64,000 bases of DNA from Streptomyces akebiae. GTDB taxonomy: Bacteria; Actinomycetota; Actinomycetes; Streptomycetales; Streptomycetaceae. Location: assembly GCF_019599145.1 (NCBI RefSeq), contig NZ_CP080647.1, positions 3,782,001 to 3,846,000 on the forward strand. Direction: 5' to 3'. This document shows, in pieces, positions 1 through 7,846 of the stretch (positions are counted from its first letter, which is position 1; each line of letters starts with the position of its first letter). The notes under the pieces are model-generated. The model ran no database searches. It had not been told where the DNA came from and saw only the letters and a list, made by a program, of their open reading frames with translations. A program made the translations under genes and the position numbers.

Positions 1-53
1 TCCCCCGTACTCCCCCCGCTTTTCCCCCGTTACTTACTCCCCCCCACAGACCC

Positions 54-821
54 TCAGGCGACAAGCTCCCCGAAGGACTCCTCCTCGTCACGGCCGAAGC
101 TGAGGACCTCGTCCTCACGCAGCCGGCGGAGGGACCGCCAGATGCTGGACTTCACCGTGCCGACACTGATGTCGAGGATCTCCGCGATCTCCGGGTCGGT
201 ACGGCCCTCGTAGTAACGGAGGACCAGCATCGTCCGCTGGAGTTCGGGGAGCCGGGCGAGCGCCTGCCACAGGACGGCGCGCAGTTCGGTGCCGCGCATC
301 GCGTCCGTGTCGCCGGCGGTCTCCGGCAGCTCCTCGGTCGGGTACTCGTTCAGCTTGCGGCGGCGCCACGCGCTGATGTGCAGATTGGTCATGGTGCGGC
401 GGAGGTAGCCCCCGACCGCGGCCTTGTCACTGATCCGGTCCCACGCCCGGTAGGTCGAGAACAGCGCGCTCTGCAGCAGGTCCTCGGCCTCGAAGCGGTC
501 CCCGGTCAGGTGGTAGGCGGTTGCGTACAGGGAGGCACGACGCTCCTGGACGTAGGCGGTGAACTCCGCCTCCGACACAGACCGGCGTTCCCCCGTGCCC
601 TCCCCGTACGCGGTCCCCGTTCCCCCGTGGGCGACCCCCGTCGCCCCCGTGGCGCTTCCCCCCACATGTGCGTCAACCACCGACATGTACGTGGTGTGCT
701 GACGCCCGGTGCCGCGAGCGCACCCCCGCCCGCTCACGGCACCGGACTTCTCCGCGTTCCGGACGACGTCGTGGAGCCGCGTGACAACTGCGCTAGTGCT
801 GGTGCTGTGCAGCGTGTTCAT
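54..821 (-). CDS. sigQ: SigE-family ECF RNA polymerase sigma factor SigQ
   Basis: Group-4 sigma factor of 255 aa. The sigma-2 region (about residues 87-150) carries TAYHLTGDRFEAEDLLQ, and the sigma-4 region (about 180-240) carries LPELQRTMLVLRYYEG and a helix-turn-helix with ISVGTVKSSIWRSLRRL. The first ~85 residues are a Gly/Thr-rich low-complexity extension not usual in the family, so a later start is possible; I keep this ATG because a GGGGGG Shine-Dalgarno tract lies just upstream. It is divergent from afsQ1, the arrangement of S. coelicolor sigQ-afsQ1, where SigQ is an AfsQ1 target that opposes AfsQ action (established for S. coelicolor; inferred here). No anti-sigma gene is adjacent. 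Confidence 0.9.
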   Translation of the reverse strand: MNTLHSTSTSAVVTRLHDVVRNAEKSGAVSGRGCARGTGRQHTTYMSVVDAHVGGSATGATGVAHGGTGTAYGEGTGERRSVSEAEFTAYVQERRASLYATAYHLTGDRFEAEDLLQSALFSTYRAWDRISDKAAVGGYLRRTMTNLHISAWRRRKLNEYPTEELPETAGDTDAMRGTELRAVLWQALARLPELQRTMLVLRYYEGRTDPEIAEILDISVGTVKSSIWRSLRRLREDEVLSFGRDEEESFGELVA

Positions 822-917
822 CTCGCGCCCCCCGTCGTGGAGTTCCGGTCTTCGGCGTGCTTTCTTGCCTGTGCCGAAAAGATTGCCCGGCCACCTTCAT
901 GGCTCTGTCCGCCGACT

Positions 918-933
918 GTCACAGACCTGTCAC
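918..933. promoter_or_regulatory. AfsQ1-type operator between sigQ and afsQ1
   Basis: Direct repeat GTCAC-AGACCT-GTCAC, an exact match to the GTnAC-n6-GTnAC motif described for AfsQ1 in S. coelicolor. It lies about 97 bp upstream of the sigQ ATG and about 154 bp upstream of the afsQ1 GTG, placed to control both divergent units. Binding is inferred. Confidence 0.8.
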
Positions 934-1086
934 AGGGGTCGGACCCATGGGCGCGGCCCAGACGGGGCACAGGTCGATCACAGAGAAGAGTCGTACGGCT
1001 ACGCGAACGGCACGATCGTGTGCGGGTGTCGGGTGGGAGCGCTCCAACGGTCGATTCGGCGCCATGCCATGGGCCAGAATGAGCCC

Positions 1087-1764
1087 GTGCCTTCCCTGTT
1101 GCTGATCGAGGACGACGACGCCATCCGCACGGCCCTGGAGCTCTCACTGACGCGCCAGGGGCACCGTGTCGCCACCGCCGCCACCGGCGAGGATGGTCTC
1201 AAGCTGCTGCGCGAACAGCGGCCGGATCTGATCGTTTTGGACGTGATGCTGCCAGGCATCGACGGCTTCGAGGTGTGCCGGCGGATCCGGCGCACCGACC
1301 AGCTGCCGATCATCCTGCTCACCGCGCGCAGCGACGACATCGACGTCGTGGTGGGCCTGGAGTCGGGCGCGGACGACTACGTGGTCAAGCCCGTGCAGGG
1401 GCGGGTGCTGGACGCCCGGATCCGCGCCGTGCTGCGGCGCGGTGAGCGCGAGGCCAACGACGCGGCGACCTTCGGTTCCCTCGTGATCGACCGCGCGGCG
1501 ATGACCGTGACGAAGAACGGCGAGGACCTCCAGCTGACCCCCACCGAGCTGCGGCTGCTTCTGGAGCTGAGCCGCCGCCCGGGACAGGCCCTGTCCCGGC
1601 AGCAGTTGCTGCGTCTGGTGTGGGAGCACGACTACCTGGGCGACTCCCGCCTGGTGGACGCGTGTGTGCAGCGACTGCGCGCCAAGGTCGAGGACGTCCC
1701 GTCGTCGCCGACCCTGATCCGTACCGTGCGCGGCGTGGGCTACCGGTTGGACACGCCTCAGTGA
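1087..1764 (+). CDS. afsQ1: AfsQ1, OmpR/PhoB-type response regulator
   Basis: DNA-binding response regulator of 225 aa. The receiver domain (1-~115) has the acidic triad EDDD at 8-11, the phospho-acceptor Asp at residue 52 in VLDVMLPG, and a Lys in DDYVVKP. The C-terminal OmpR winged helix (~130-222) ends RTVRGVGYRLD. The GTG start gives the 225-aa length known for AfsQ1; an ATG 18 bp upstream is the alternative. In S. coelicolor AfsQ1 activates antibiotic pathway regulators and sigQ on glutamate medium and affects nitrogen metabolism. The stop overlaps the afsQ2 start, so the pair is translationally coupled. Confidence 0.95.
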   Translation: MPSLLLIEDDDAIRTALELSLTRQGHRVATAATGEDGLKLLREQRPDLIVLDVMLPGIDGFEVCRRIRRTDQLPIILLTARSDDIDVVVGLESGADDYVVKPVQGRVLDARIRAVLRRGEREANDAATFGSLVIDRAAMTVTKNGEDLQLTPTELRLLLELSRRPGQALSRQQLLRLVWEHDYLGDSRLVDACVQRLRAKVEDVPSSPTLIRTVRGVGYRLDTPQ

Positions 1765-3350
1765 CGAAGGCCCGAGGGGGGATCCGCGGCTGGGCCGCGG
1801 CTCGCAGGAAAGTGCAGTCCCGGATCCGTTTCACCAGTCTGCGGCTGCGGCTGGTGGTCGTCTTCGGTCTGGTGGCGCTCACGGCGGCCGTGTCGGCGTC
1901 CGGTATCGCCTACTGGCTCAACCGCGAGGCCGTGCAGACGCGCGCGCAGGACGCCGCGCTCAACGACTTCGAGCGTGAGATGCAGAGCCATGTGAGCACG
2001 CTGCGCCCGAACCCGACACAGGACCAACTGCGCGTCGCGGCACGGAAGATGGCGGACGGCGGCGAGCGCTCCAGCGTACTGCTGATCGCCGAGGGCGCCG
2101 ACGGCGAGACGGTCTCCGGCTCCTCGACCGACAACGCGCTCACCGGCTTCTCGCTGGAGGACGTGCCCGCGTCCCTGCAGAAGGCCGTCAACAAACGGCA
2201 GAAGCTGACCTCGGGCAACAAGCACGCGTACCACGTGTACTGGCAGCGGGTCATCGACGGCGACACCCCGTATCTGGTGGGCGGCGCGAAGATGATCGGC
2301 GGCGGCCCTACCGGCTATATGCGCAAGTCCCTCGCGGAGGAGGCGAAGGACCTCAACTCCCTCGCCTGGTCGCTCGGTATCGCCACGGGTCTGTCGCTGA
2401 TCGGCTCGGCGCTGCTCGCGCAGGCCGCCGCGACCACGGTCCTGAAGCCGGTGCAGCGCCTCGGTGTGGCCGCCCGGCGTCTCGGCGAGGGCAAGCTCGA
2501 CACCCGGCTGCGCGTCTCCGGCACGGACGAACTGGCCGACCTCTCCAGGACGTTCAACCTCGCGGCGGAGTCCCTGGAGAAGAAGGTCGACGACATGAGC
2601 GCCCGCGAGGAGGCGTCCCGCCGCTTCGTCGCCGACATGTCCCATGAACTCCGGACGCCGCTGACGGCGATCACCGCCGTCACGGAGGTGCTGGAGGAGG
2701 AACTGGACGCCGACACGGGCAGCCTCGACCCCATGATCGAACCGGCGGTGCGGCTCGTCGTCAGTGAGACCCGCCGCCTCAACGACCTGGTCGAGAACCT
2801 GATGGAGGTCACCCGCTTCGACGCGGGCACGGCCCGGCTCGTCCTCGACGACGTGGACATCGCCGACCAGATCACCGCCTGCATCGACGCCCGCGCCTGG
2901 CTGGACGCGGTGGAACTGGACGCCGAGCGCGGCATCATCACCAACCTGGACCCGCGCCGCCTGGATGTGATCCTGGCGAACCTGATCGGCAACGCGCTCA
3001 AGCACGGCGGCTCCCCGGTGCGCGTCTCGGTGCGCACGGAGGGCGAGGACCTGCTGATCGAGGTGCAGGACCACGGCCCCGGCATCCCCGAGGACGTCCT
3101 CCCGCACGTCTTCGACCGCTTCTACAAGGCGAGCGCCTCCCGCCCGCGCTCCGAGGGCAGTGGCCTCGGCCTGTCGATCGCCCTGGAGAACGCCCACATC
3201 CACGGCGGCGAGATCACCGCCGCCAACTCCCCCAAGGGCGGCGCGGTCTTCACCCTCCGCCTGCCCCGCGACGCGTCCTCCCTGGTCGCGGAGGAAGGGG
3301 ACGCCGAGGGCGACGGTGGCACGCACGGCACCGAAGGGGACGGGCAGTGA
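1761..3350 (+). CDS. afsQ2: AfsQ2, sensor histidine kinase
   Basis: Membrane kinase of 529 aa and partner of AfsQ1. TM1 is near residues 29-51, followed by an extracytoplasmic sensor loop to ~200, then TM2 (~201-225), a HAMP linker, and the phosphorylated His near residue 295 in ADMSHELRTPLTAIT. The ATPase domain has the N box NLIGNALKHGG (~406), a G1 box (DHGPGIPE) and a G2 box (GSGLGLSIA). The GTG start overlaps the afsQ1 TGA. The input signal is not visible from sequence; physiology in S. coelicolor links it to glutamate or nitrogen supply. Confidence 0.95.
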   Translation: MTKARGGIRGWAAARRKVQSRIRFTSLRLRLVVVFGLVALTAAVSASGIAYWLNREAVQTRAQDAALNDFEREMQSHVSTLRPNPTQDQLRVAARKMADGGERSSVLLIAEGADGETVSGSSTDNALTGFSLEDVPASLQKAVNKRQKLTSGNKHAYHVYWQRVIDGDTPYLVGGAKMIGGGPTGYMRKSLAEEAKDLNSLAWSLGIATGLSLIGSALLAQAAATTVLKPVQRLGVAARRLGEGKLDTRLRVSGTDELADLSRTFNLAAESLEKKVDDMSAREEASRRFVADMSHELRTPLTAITAVTEVLEEELDADTGSLDPMIEPAVRLVVSETRRLNDLVENLMEVTRFDAGTARLVLDDVDIADQITACIDARAWLDAVELDAERGIITNLDPRRLDVILANLIGNALKHGGSPVRVSVRTEGEDLLIEVQDHGPGIPEDVLPHVFDRFYKASASRPRSEGSGLGLSIALENAHIHGGEITAANSPKGGAVFTLRLPRDASSLVAEEGDAEGDGGTHGTEGDGQ

Positions 3351-4039
3351 CGATACGAAGCGCAGGAGGACGAGAGGACGCCGGGCCCCAGCGCGTGCGC
3401 GTGCCGGACCTACGCGTACGGGGCCCACGCGCGCGACGGGTACGGGTCCTGGCCGCGACCGGGGCACTCGCCGGCCTCCTCGCGGGCTGCGGCATCCGCG
3501 CCACCCAGGTGCCGACGGACTTCGGTCCGGCACCGTCGATGGTCCCGTGCGAGTTGTCGGCGACGGACCTCGCGCCCCAGGCGACCCCCTCCGGTATGCC
3601 GGTCGAGGTGTTCCTGCTCTGTTCCGGGGCGCTCGTCAGGGTCAACCGCTCGGTGCAGGTGGCCGAGAGCGCCGATGAGGCCCAGCGGCGCGTCGTCGTC
3701 GCGCAGGGCCTGCTGGACGCCCTGGCCGGCGACCCCAGCGACGTGGAGAACGAGGCCGGTTACAGCACTGCCGTCCCTCCCGGCCTCGGCGTGACGGGCC
3801 CCGCCCCCGGCGACCCCGAGGACGCCCTGCGTCTGTCCACCGCCCCCGACGCCCTCCCCCAGTACGCCCTGGCCCAGATCGTCTGCACCTTCGCCGACTC
3901 GGCGGCCGCCGGCGACAACGGCTCGGTCGTCCTGGGCAGCACCAGCGCGGAGTCGCTGAGGCGCTACGAGTGCACCCCGGAGATCCAGTCGGCCCCCAGC
4001 AAGGGAAACCCCCCGTCGACGGAGGTCGGGACTTCCTGA
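3347..4039 (+). CDS. afsQ3: AfsQ3-type lipoprotein of the AfsQ system
   Basis: Predicted lipoprotein of 230 aa. The N-terminus is Arg-rich, then hydrophobic with lipobox LAGC (Cys 48). The mature part resembles the GerMN-like domains of actinobacterial lipoproteins paired with sensor kinases, as in MtrAB-LpqB, though this assignment is only by general resemblance. The GTG start overlaps the afsQ2 stop. In S. coelicolor the third gene of this operon encodes lipoprotein AfsQ3, presumed to modulate the sensor from outside the membrane. Confidence 0.85.
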   Translation: MTIRSAGGREDAGPQRVRVPDLRVRGPRARRVRVLAATGALAGLLAGCGIRATQVPTDFGPAPSMVPCELSATDLAPQATPSGMPVEVFLLCSGALVRVNRSVQVAESADEAQRRVVVAQGLLDALAGDPSDVENEAGYSTAVPPGLGVTGPAPGDPEDALRLSTAPDALPQYALAQIVCTFADSAAAGDNGSVVLGSTSAESLRRYECTPEIQSAPSKGNPPSTEVGTS

Positions 4040-4083
4040 CCCCGCCACACCGAGGCGCGCCGAGGCCCCCGGCCAGGGCAACT

Positions 4084-4199
4084 GCAGAAGAGGCGGCGAG
4101 TGAGCCAAAGGGGCGCGCCTGTGTCGAGAGTGCGAGCGCGCGCAGGCCCCGACGAAGGAGGGACCGAGCACGGTCGCGCTCTCGACACAGGCTTCTGCG
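4084..4199. terminator. Long nested inverted repeat after the afsQ operon
   Basis: The 14-bp arm GCCTGTGTCGAGAG (4117-4130) is perfectly complementary to 4179-4192. A second nested pair, GCAGAAG (4084-4090) with CTTCTGC (4193-4199), lies just outside. The loop is about 48 nt and itself GC-rich. It follows afsQ3 by 45 bp and precedes the VanZ gene. It could act as a terminator or a structured leader or small RNA; the long loop is unusual for a simple terminator. Confidence 0.5.
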
Positions 4200-4259
4200 C
4201 CCCGGCGGCGAACCGAGCCAAAAAAAGAAGGTGCAACCGATCGTGCCGGGGGCCGCGTC

Positions 4260-4823
4260 TTGGGGGGCGTGCAGCCTCAAGGTACGAACGGCGGTAGCGC
4301 CGGGGTCCGTGTCCGTGTGGCGGGGGGTGTCCTCCTCGCCGCGCATCTCGCGGTCGTTGCCTGGATCACGCTGCGCCCGCTGGACGTCACCTGGATGAGT
4401 CCCGCGAACCTGCGGCCGTTCGCGGGGATCAGAGCGGATCTGGCGCTCGGGTGGCCGCAGGCGGCCCACCGGATCGGTGAGGGACTGGCACTGCTCGCTC
4501 CGCTGGGCGTCCTGCTGCCGATGCTGCACGGCAGGATCGCCGGGTCGCCGCTCGCCTCACTGGCCCGGTCGGTCGCGGCCGGGGCGCTGCTGTCGCTGGC
4601 CATCGAGCTGTTGCAGACCGGGGTGCCGGGTCAGGTCGTCGACATCGACTCGATCCTGCTGAACGCGGTCGGTGTGGGCCTCGCCCACCTCGCGGTCGTA
4701 CCGGCGGTCAGGTCGGCGTTGCGGCGGAGGGCCGAGACCCGGGTGCGGACGGCCAGGCCGCGACCTGAGGAGTTGTCTCAGGGTCGGACCCCGACGATTC
4801 CCAGGGTCGGGATGGCTCCGTAG
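4260..4823 (+). CDS. VanZ-like family membrane protein
   Basis: Integral membrane protein of up to 187 aa with about four hydrophobic segments (roughly residues 20-40, 72-90, 100-120 and 132-150). The core SLAIELLQTGVPGQVVDIDSILLNAVG matches the VanZ-like family. VanZ confers low-level teicoplanin resistance in enterococci; the many actinobacterial homologues are of unknown role in the envelope. The start is uncertain: TTG at 4260 and GTG at 4269 are both possible and neither has a clear ribosome-binding site. Confidence 0.75.
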   Translation: MGGVQPQGTNGGSAGVRVRVAGGVLLAAHLAVVAWITLRPLDVTWMSPANLRPFAGIRADLALGWPQAAHRIGEGLALLAPLGVLLPMLHGRIAGSPLASLARSVAAGALLSLAIELLQTGVPGQVVDIDSILLNAVGVGLAHLAVVPAVRSALRRRAETRVRTARPRPEELSQGRTPTIPRVGMAP

Positions 4824-4952
4824 AGGGACGCTTCGTCCGCTTCGTCACCGTAGCGTCGAAGGTGTGGAAAAGAGAGCGGTGGCCGCTTCGAGGCCCCGTC
4901 CGTCCCCACCGTCGGCCCGCGGTCGACGTCCTACGCTGACGAAGGAGCCCCC

Positions 4953-5153
4953 ATGAGCCGCCTTGCCCGCCCCACCGAAGGCCGGATGATCGGCGGAGTG
5001 TGTGCCGCGCTGGCACGGCGCTTCGGCACCTCCGCGACCACGATGCGCGTGATCTTCCTGGTGTCGTGTCTGCTTCCGGGCCCGCAGTTCCTGCTGTACA
5101 TAGCGTTGTGGATCCTGTTCCCCGCCGAGGACAAGGCCCGCGCGGCCTGGTGA
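4953..5153 (+). CDS. Small PspC-domain membrane protein
   Basis: 66 aa with a good ribosome-binding site (AAGGAG, 7 nt before ATG). Residues 3-60 are a compact PspC domain: the GRMIGGVCAALARRFG signature, then a hydrophobic helix and LYIALWILFPAE. PspC domains act in envelope-stress sensing in proteobacteria; in Streptomyces many stand-alone copies are uncharacterised. It is likely monocistronic, with a strong terminator 14 bp after the stop. Confidence 0.85.
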   Translation: MSRLARPTEGRMIGGVCAALARRFGTSATTMRVIFLVSCLLPGPQFLLYIALWILFPAEDKARAAW

Positions 5154-5166
5154 CACGCACACCGGC

Positions 5167-5193
5167 GGGGCGCACCCTTCGCGGGTGCGCCCC
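5167..5193. terminator. Rho-independent-type terminator between convergent genes
   Basis: Perfect 11-bp stem GGGGCGCACCC / GGGTGCGCCCC with loop TTCGC and no long T-run, as is usual in Streptomyces. It lies between the PspC gene (+) and the secreted-protein gene (-) and could serve both. Confidence 0.85.
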
Positions 5194-5214
5194 GTACGGC
5201 TGTCGCGATGCGCC

Positions 5215-5586
5215 TCAGGCGGCGGGGCCGCCGCCGAGGGGCAGGCCGTTGACGCCGAGGCCCTTGGCGGGGAGCGTCTTGCCGACGGGGAGGCCGCCGA
5301 GCAGCCCGGCGACGGGGGCGGTGGGGCCCTCGGCAAGGACGTTGGTGACGGCGGGCTGGGCGGCTTCGAGGCCGGCACCGAGCGCGCTCTGACCCTGGGC
5401 GAGGGCGCCGGAGGCGGTCGGCAGCACCTTCGAGACGTTCTCCACGGGCAGTGCCTGGGTGACGGTGCCCAGGGCCTGGGAAGCGTCGGGGGCAGCCGGC
5501 GCGGCGTTCGCGGCGCCCGCGCCCGCAGCGGCGATGGCGGCACCGACGACGGCGACACCGAGGGTCTTGGCAGCAGACTGCTTCAT
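5215..5586 (-). CDS. Small secreted protein of unknown function
   Basis: 123 aa. A typical Sec signal peptide (MKQS..., hydrophobic Ala/Val core, cleavage near ANA-AP at ~30) leads into an Ala/Gly/Leu-rich mature part with no cysteines and no catalytic motif. A similar protein is common at this locus in Streptomyces, sometimes labelled ATP-binding protein; nothing in the sequence supports ATP binding (no Walker motif). It lies downstream of add on the same strand with a 133-bp gap and is probably transcribed separately. Confidence 0.75.
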   Translation of the reverse strand: MKQSAAKTLGVAVVGAAIAAAGAGAANAAPAAPDASQALGTVTQALPVENVSKVLPTASGALAQGQSALGAGLEAAQPAVTNVLAEGPTAPVAGLLGGLPVGKTLPAKGLGVNGLPLGGGPAA

Positions 5587-5719
5587 GTTGAATGCGTCCT
5601 TGGAATGCGTTTGACGGGTGGTGAGCGGTGCCGAAACGTAAACACCAAAGTCCCGCCGGAGGCAAACATCGAAAAGCGGCCGCGTCGCCGTCGGCGTGAC
5701 CGCTTCCCGATGTCGCTGT

Positions 5720-6883
5720 TCAGCCCTGTTCGTCAGCAGAACCGCTGGTGGAGGCCGTCTGGCGGAACAGCCATTCGGATTTCAACTCGGCATACCCGGG
5801 CTTGATCACGTCATTGATCATGGCCAGTCGTTCATCGAAAGGAATGAATGCTGACTTCATAGCATTGACCGAGAACCACTGCATGTCATCGAGCGTGTAG
5901 CCGAAAGCGTCGACAAGGTGCTCGAATTCGCGGCTCATGCTGGTGTGGGACATCAGCCGGTTGTCGGTGTTCACGGTGGCCCGGAAGTGCAGTCGTCGCA
6001 GCAGCCCGATGGGGTGCTCGGCGTACGAACGGGCGGCGCCGGTCTGGAGGTTGGAGCTGGGGCACAGCTCCAGCGGGATGCGCTTGTCGCGGACGTAGGA
6101 GGCGAGGCGGCCGAGCTTCACGGAGCCGTCCTGGTGCACCTGGATGTCGTCGATGATGCGGACGCCGTGGCCGAGCCGGTCGGCGCCGCACCACTGCAGG
6201 GCCTGCCAGATGGAGGGGAGTCCGAAGGCCTCGCCGGCGTGGATGGTGAAGTGGTTGTTCTCGCGCTTGAGGTACTCGAAGGCGTCGAGGTGGCGGGTGG
6301 GCGGGTAACCGGCCTCGGCACCCGCGATGTCGAAGCCGACGACGCCCATGTCGCGGTAGCGGTTGGCGAGTTCGGCGATCTCCAGGGAGCGGGCCGCGTG
6401 CCGCATCGCGGTGAGCAGGGCACCGACACGGATGCGGTGGCCGTCGGCCCTCGCCCGCCGCTCGCCTTCGCGGAAGCCCTCGTTGACGGCCTCGACGACC
6501 TGTTCGAGGGTGAGCCCGCCTTCGAGGTGCTGTTCGGGGGCGTAGCGGACCTCGGCGTAGACGACGCCGTCGGCTGCGAGGTCCTCGGCGCACTCGGCGG
6601 CGACGCGGAAGAGGGCGTCGCGGGTCTGCATGACGGCGACGGTGTGGGAGAAGGTCTCCAGGTACCGCTCCAGCGAGCCGGAGTCGGCGGCCTCGCGGAA
6701 CCAGACGCCGAGTCGGTCGGCGTCGGTCTCGGGGAGGTGGGAGTACCCGTTGTCGCGGGCGAGTTCGACGATGGTTCCGGGGCGCAGGCCTCCGTCGAGG
6801 TGGTCGTGCAGCAGAACCTTGGGCGCCCGGCGGATCTGGTCCGAGTCCGGGGTGTTACCGGTCGGGTCGGTCTGGTTCGTCAT
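5720..6883 (-). CDS. add: Adenosine deaminase
   Basis: Deaminates adenosine and deoxyadenosine to inosine and deoxyinosine; zinc enzyme of the amidohydrolase superfamily, 387 aa. Visible motifs: metal site LLHDHLDGG (near residue 25), the [10 protein letters not shown] segment with catalytic Glu, DRLGHGVRI, and the late [12 protein letters not shown] strand. The start is ATG at 6883, since the family-conserved sequence begins shortly after it; in-frame codons upstream would translate the operator. The palindrome CTACGCGCGTAG lies 17-28 bp upstream, shared with the nucleoside transporter genes, so co-regulation with nucleoside uptake is likely. Confidence 0.95.
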   Translation of the reverse strand: MTNQTDPTGNTPDSDQIRRAPKVLLHDHLDGGLRPGTIVELARDNGYSHLPETDADRLGVWFREAADSGSLERYLETFSHTVAVMQTRDALFRVAAECAEDLAADGVVYAEVRYAPEQHLEGGLTLEQVVEAVNEGFREGERRARADGHRIRVGALLTAMRHAARSLEIAELANRYRDMGVVGFDIAGAEAGYPPTRHLDAFEYLKRENNHFTIHAGEAFGLPSIWQALQWCGADRLGHGVRIIDDIQVHQDGSVKLGRLASYVRDKRIPLELCPSSNLQTGAARSYAEHPIGLLRRLHFRATVNTDNRLMSHTSMSREFEHLVDAFGYTLDDMQWFSVNAMKSAFIPFDERLAMINDVIKPGYAELKSEWLFRQTASTSGSADEQG

Positions 6884-6899
6884 TTTCGCACGATAACGC

Positions 6900-6911
6900 C
6901 TACGCGCGTAG
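6900..6911. promoter_or_regulatory. Nucleoside-gene palindrome, site 1 (before add)
   Basis: Perfect 12-bp palindrome CTACGCGCGTAG, 17-28 bp upstream of the add ATG, close enough to overlap the promoter or transcript start. It is identical to the site before the ABC ATPase and nearly identical to those before both Bmp lipoproteins. It is the kind of even, CG-centred palindrome bound by LacI-family repressors, but the regulator is not in this window. Confidence 0.65.
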
Positions 6912-6996
6912 AGCGCCTGTCGGGCGGTCCTGTCGATACCCAACGGTGACCCACAGGACGGGTGGCGTACACCATGTCTTCTGACACTGTTCTGTC

Positions 6997-7767
6997 ATGG
7001 CGCAGCAAGCAATGCCGGTACGTACGCCCCGACTTGGGCGGACGATCGGCCCGGAGCCGAGCACGGTCAGCGGGGTCGTCCTGCTGCTCCCGGCCGGCGA
7101 CGAGGCATCCACCCGCAGACCCTCCCCCATGATGGCCACGGCATCCGTGCGCGCCCTCGGCCGCCGGCTCGCCCGCGCGGGCCGTACGGAGGGGCTGGCC
7201 ACGCATGTCGTGCACTACCGCTACCGGGGATGGAACGGCTCGGAGGCGCGGCTGGCGCGGGACGCCGAGTGGGCCACGGACGAGGTCGTCCGGCGTTACG
7301 GAGATGTCCCGGTGTGTCTCGCCGGGCTCCACATGGGGGCGCGGGCCGCGCTGCACGCGGGTGGGCACGAGGCCGTCAACTCCGTGCTGGCCATCGCTCC
7401 CTGGTTGCCCGAGGAGGATGTGGCGGCGCCGCCCGAACCGGTGAAACAGCTGGCCGGGCGGCGGGTGCTGATCGTGCACGGGACCAACGACGAGCGGGTG
7501 GATCCCGAATTGTCGTTCCGGTTCGCGGCGCGGGCGAAGAAGACCAACCCCGACATCTGCCGCTTCGAGGTGCACGCGGACCGGCACGGGTTGACGCAGT
7601 ACCGGGACGAGGTGCATGCGTTGGCCTCGGACTTTGTGATGGGGGTGCTGTTCGGGAGGGCGTTCGCGCGGCCCGTCGAGGACGCGTTGGCCGCTCCGCC
7701 GCCGTTGGGATTGCGGATGCCGCTCGCCTCCGGCTTCGGGGTGGCTCGCTCCCAGAGGCGTGGTTGA
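6997..7767 (+). CDS. Alpha/beta-hydrolase-fold protein with altered nucleophile elbow
   Basis: 256 aa. Fold landmarks: a strand with VVLLLPAGD near residue 30, a nucleophile-elbow-like GLHMG at 110-114, the acid strand VLIVHGTNDERV (Asp 165), and a His in ADRHGLTQY (~197). The position normally held by Ser or Cys in GxSxG is His 112, so ordinary esterase or dienelactone-hydrolase chemistry is doubtful. It is divergent from add with 113 bp between starts, so the site-1 palindrome might also influence it. Function unknown. Confidence 0.75.
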   Translation: MAQQAMPVRTPRLGRTIGPEPSTVSGVVLLLPAGDEASTRRPSPMMATASVRALGRRLARAGRTEGLATHVVHYRYRGWNGSEARLARDAEWATDEVVRRYGDVPVCLAGLHMGARAALHAGGHEAVNSVLAIAPWLPEEDVAAPPEPVKQLAGRRVLIVHGTNDERVDPELSFRFAARAKKTNPDICRFEVHADRHGLTQYRDEVHALASDFVMGVLFGRAFARPVEDALAAPPPLGLRMPLASGFGVARSQRRG

Positions 7768-7800
7768 GGACCGTATCGCGGCCTCCGGCCCGGTGGGGCC

Positions 7801-7833
7801 TCTCGCGCGGTTCCGTGCGCCCCTGCGGGGCCG
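7801..7833. repeat. Dispersed Streptomyces GC repeat, copy A
   Basis: Copy of the element with core GCGCGGTTCCGTGCGCCCCT followed by a GCCCC-TGC-GGGGC hairpin, between the convergent hydrolase and LysR genes where it could also terminate transcription. It is related to the copies at 19683, 30421, 42916 and 48320. Confidence 0.6.
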
Positions 7834-7846
7834 GCCGCGGCTTGCG

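Noticed and set aside
590..665. CCCCCGT-type short repeats in and before sigQ as a regulatory array
   Set aside because: They encode the Gly/Thr-rich N-terminus of SigQ and are irregular; simple-sequence drift explains them.
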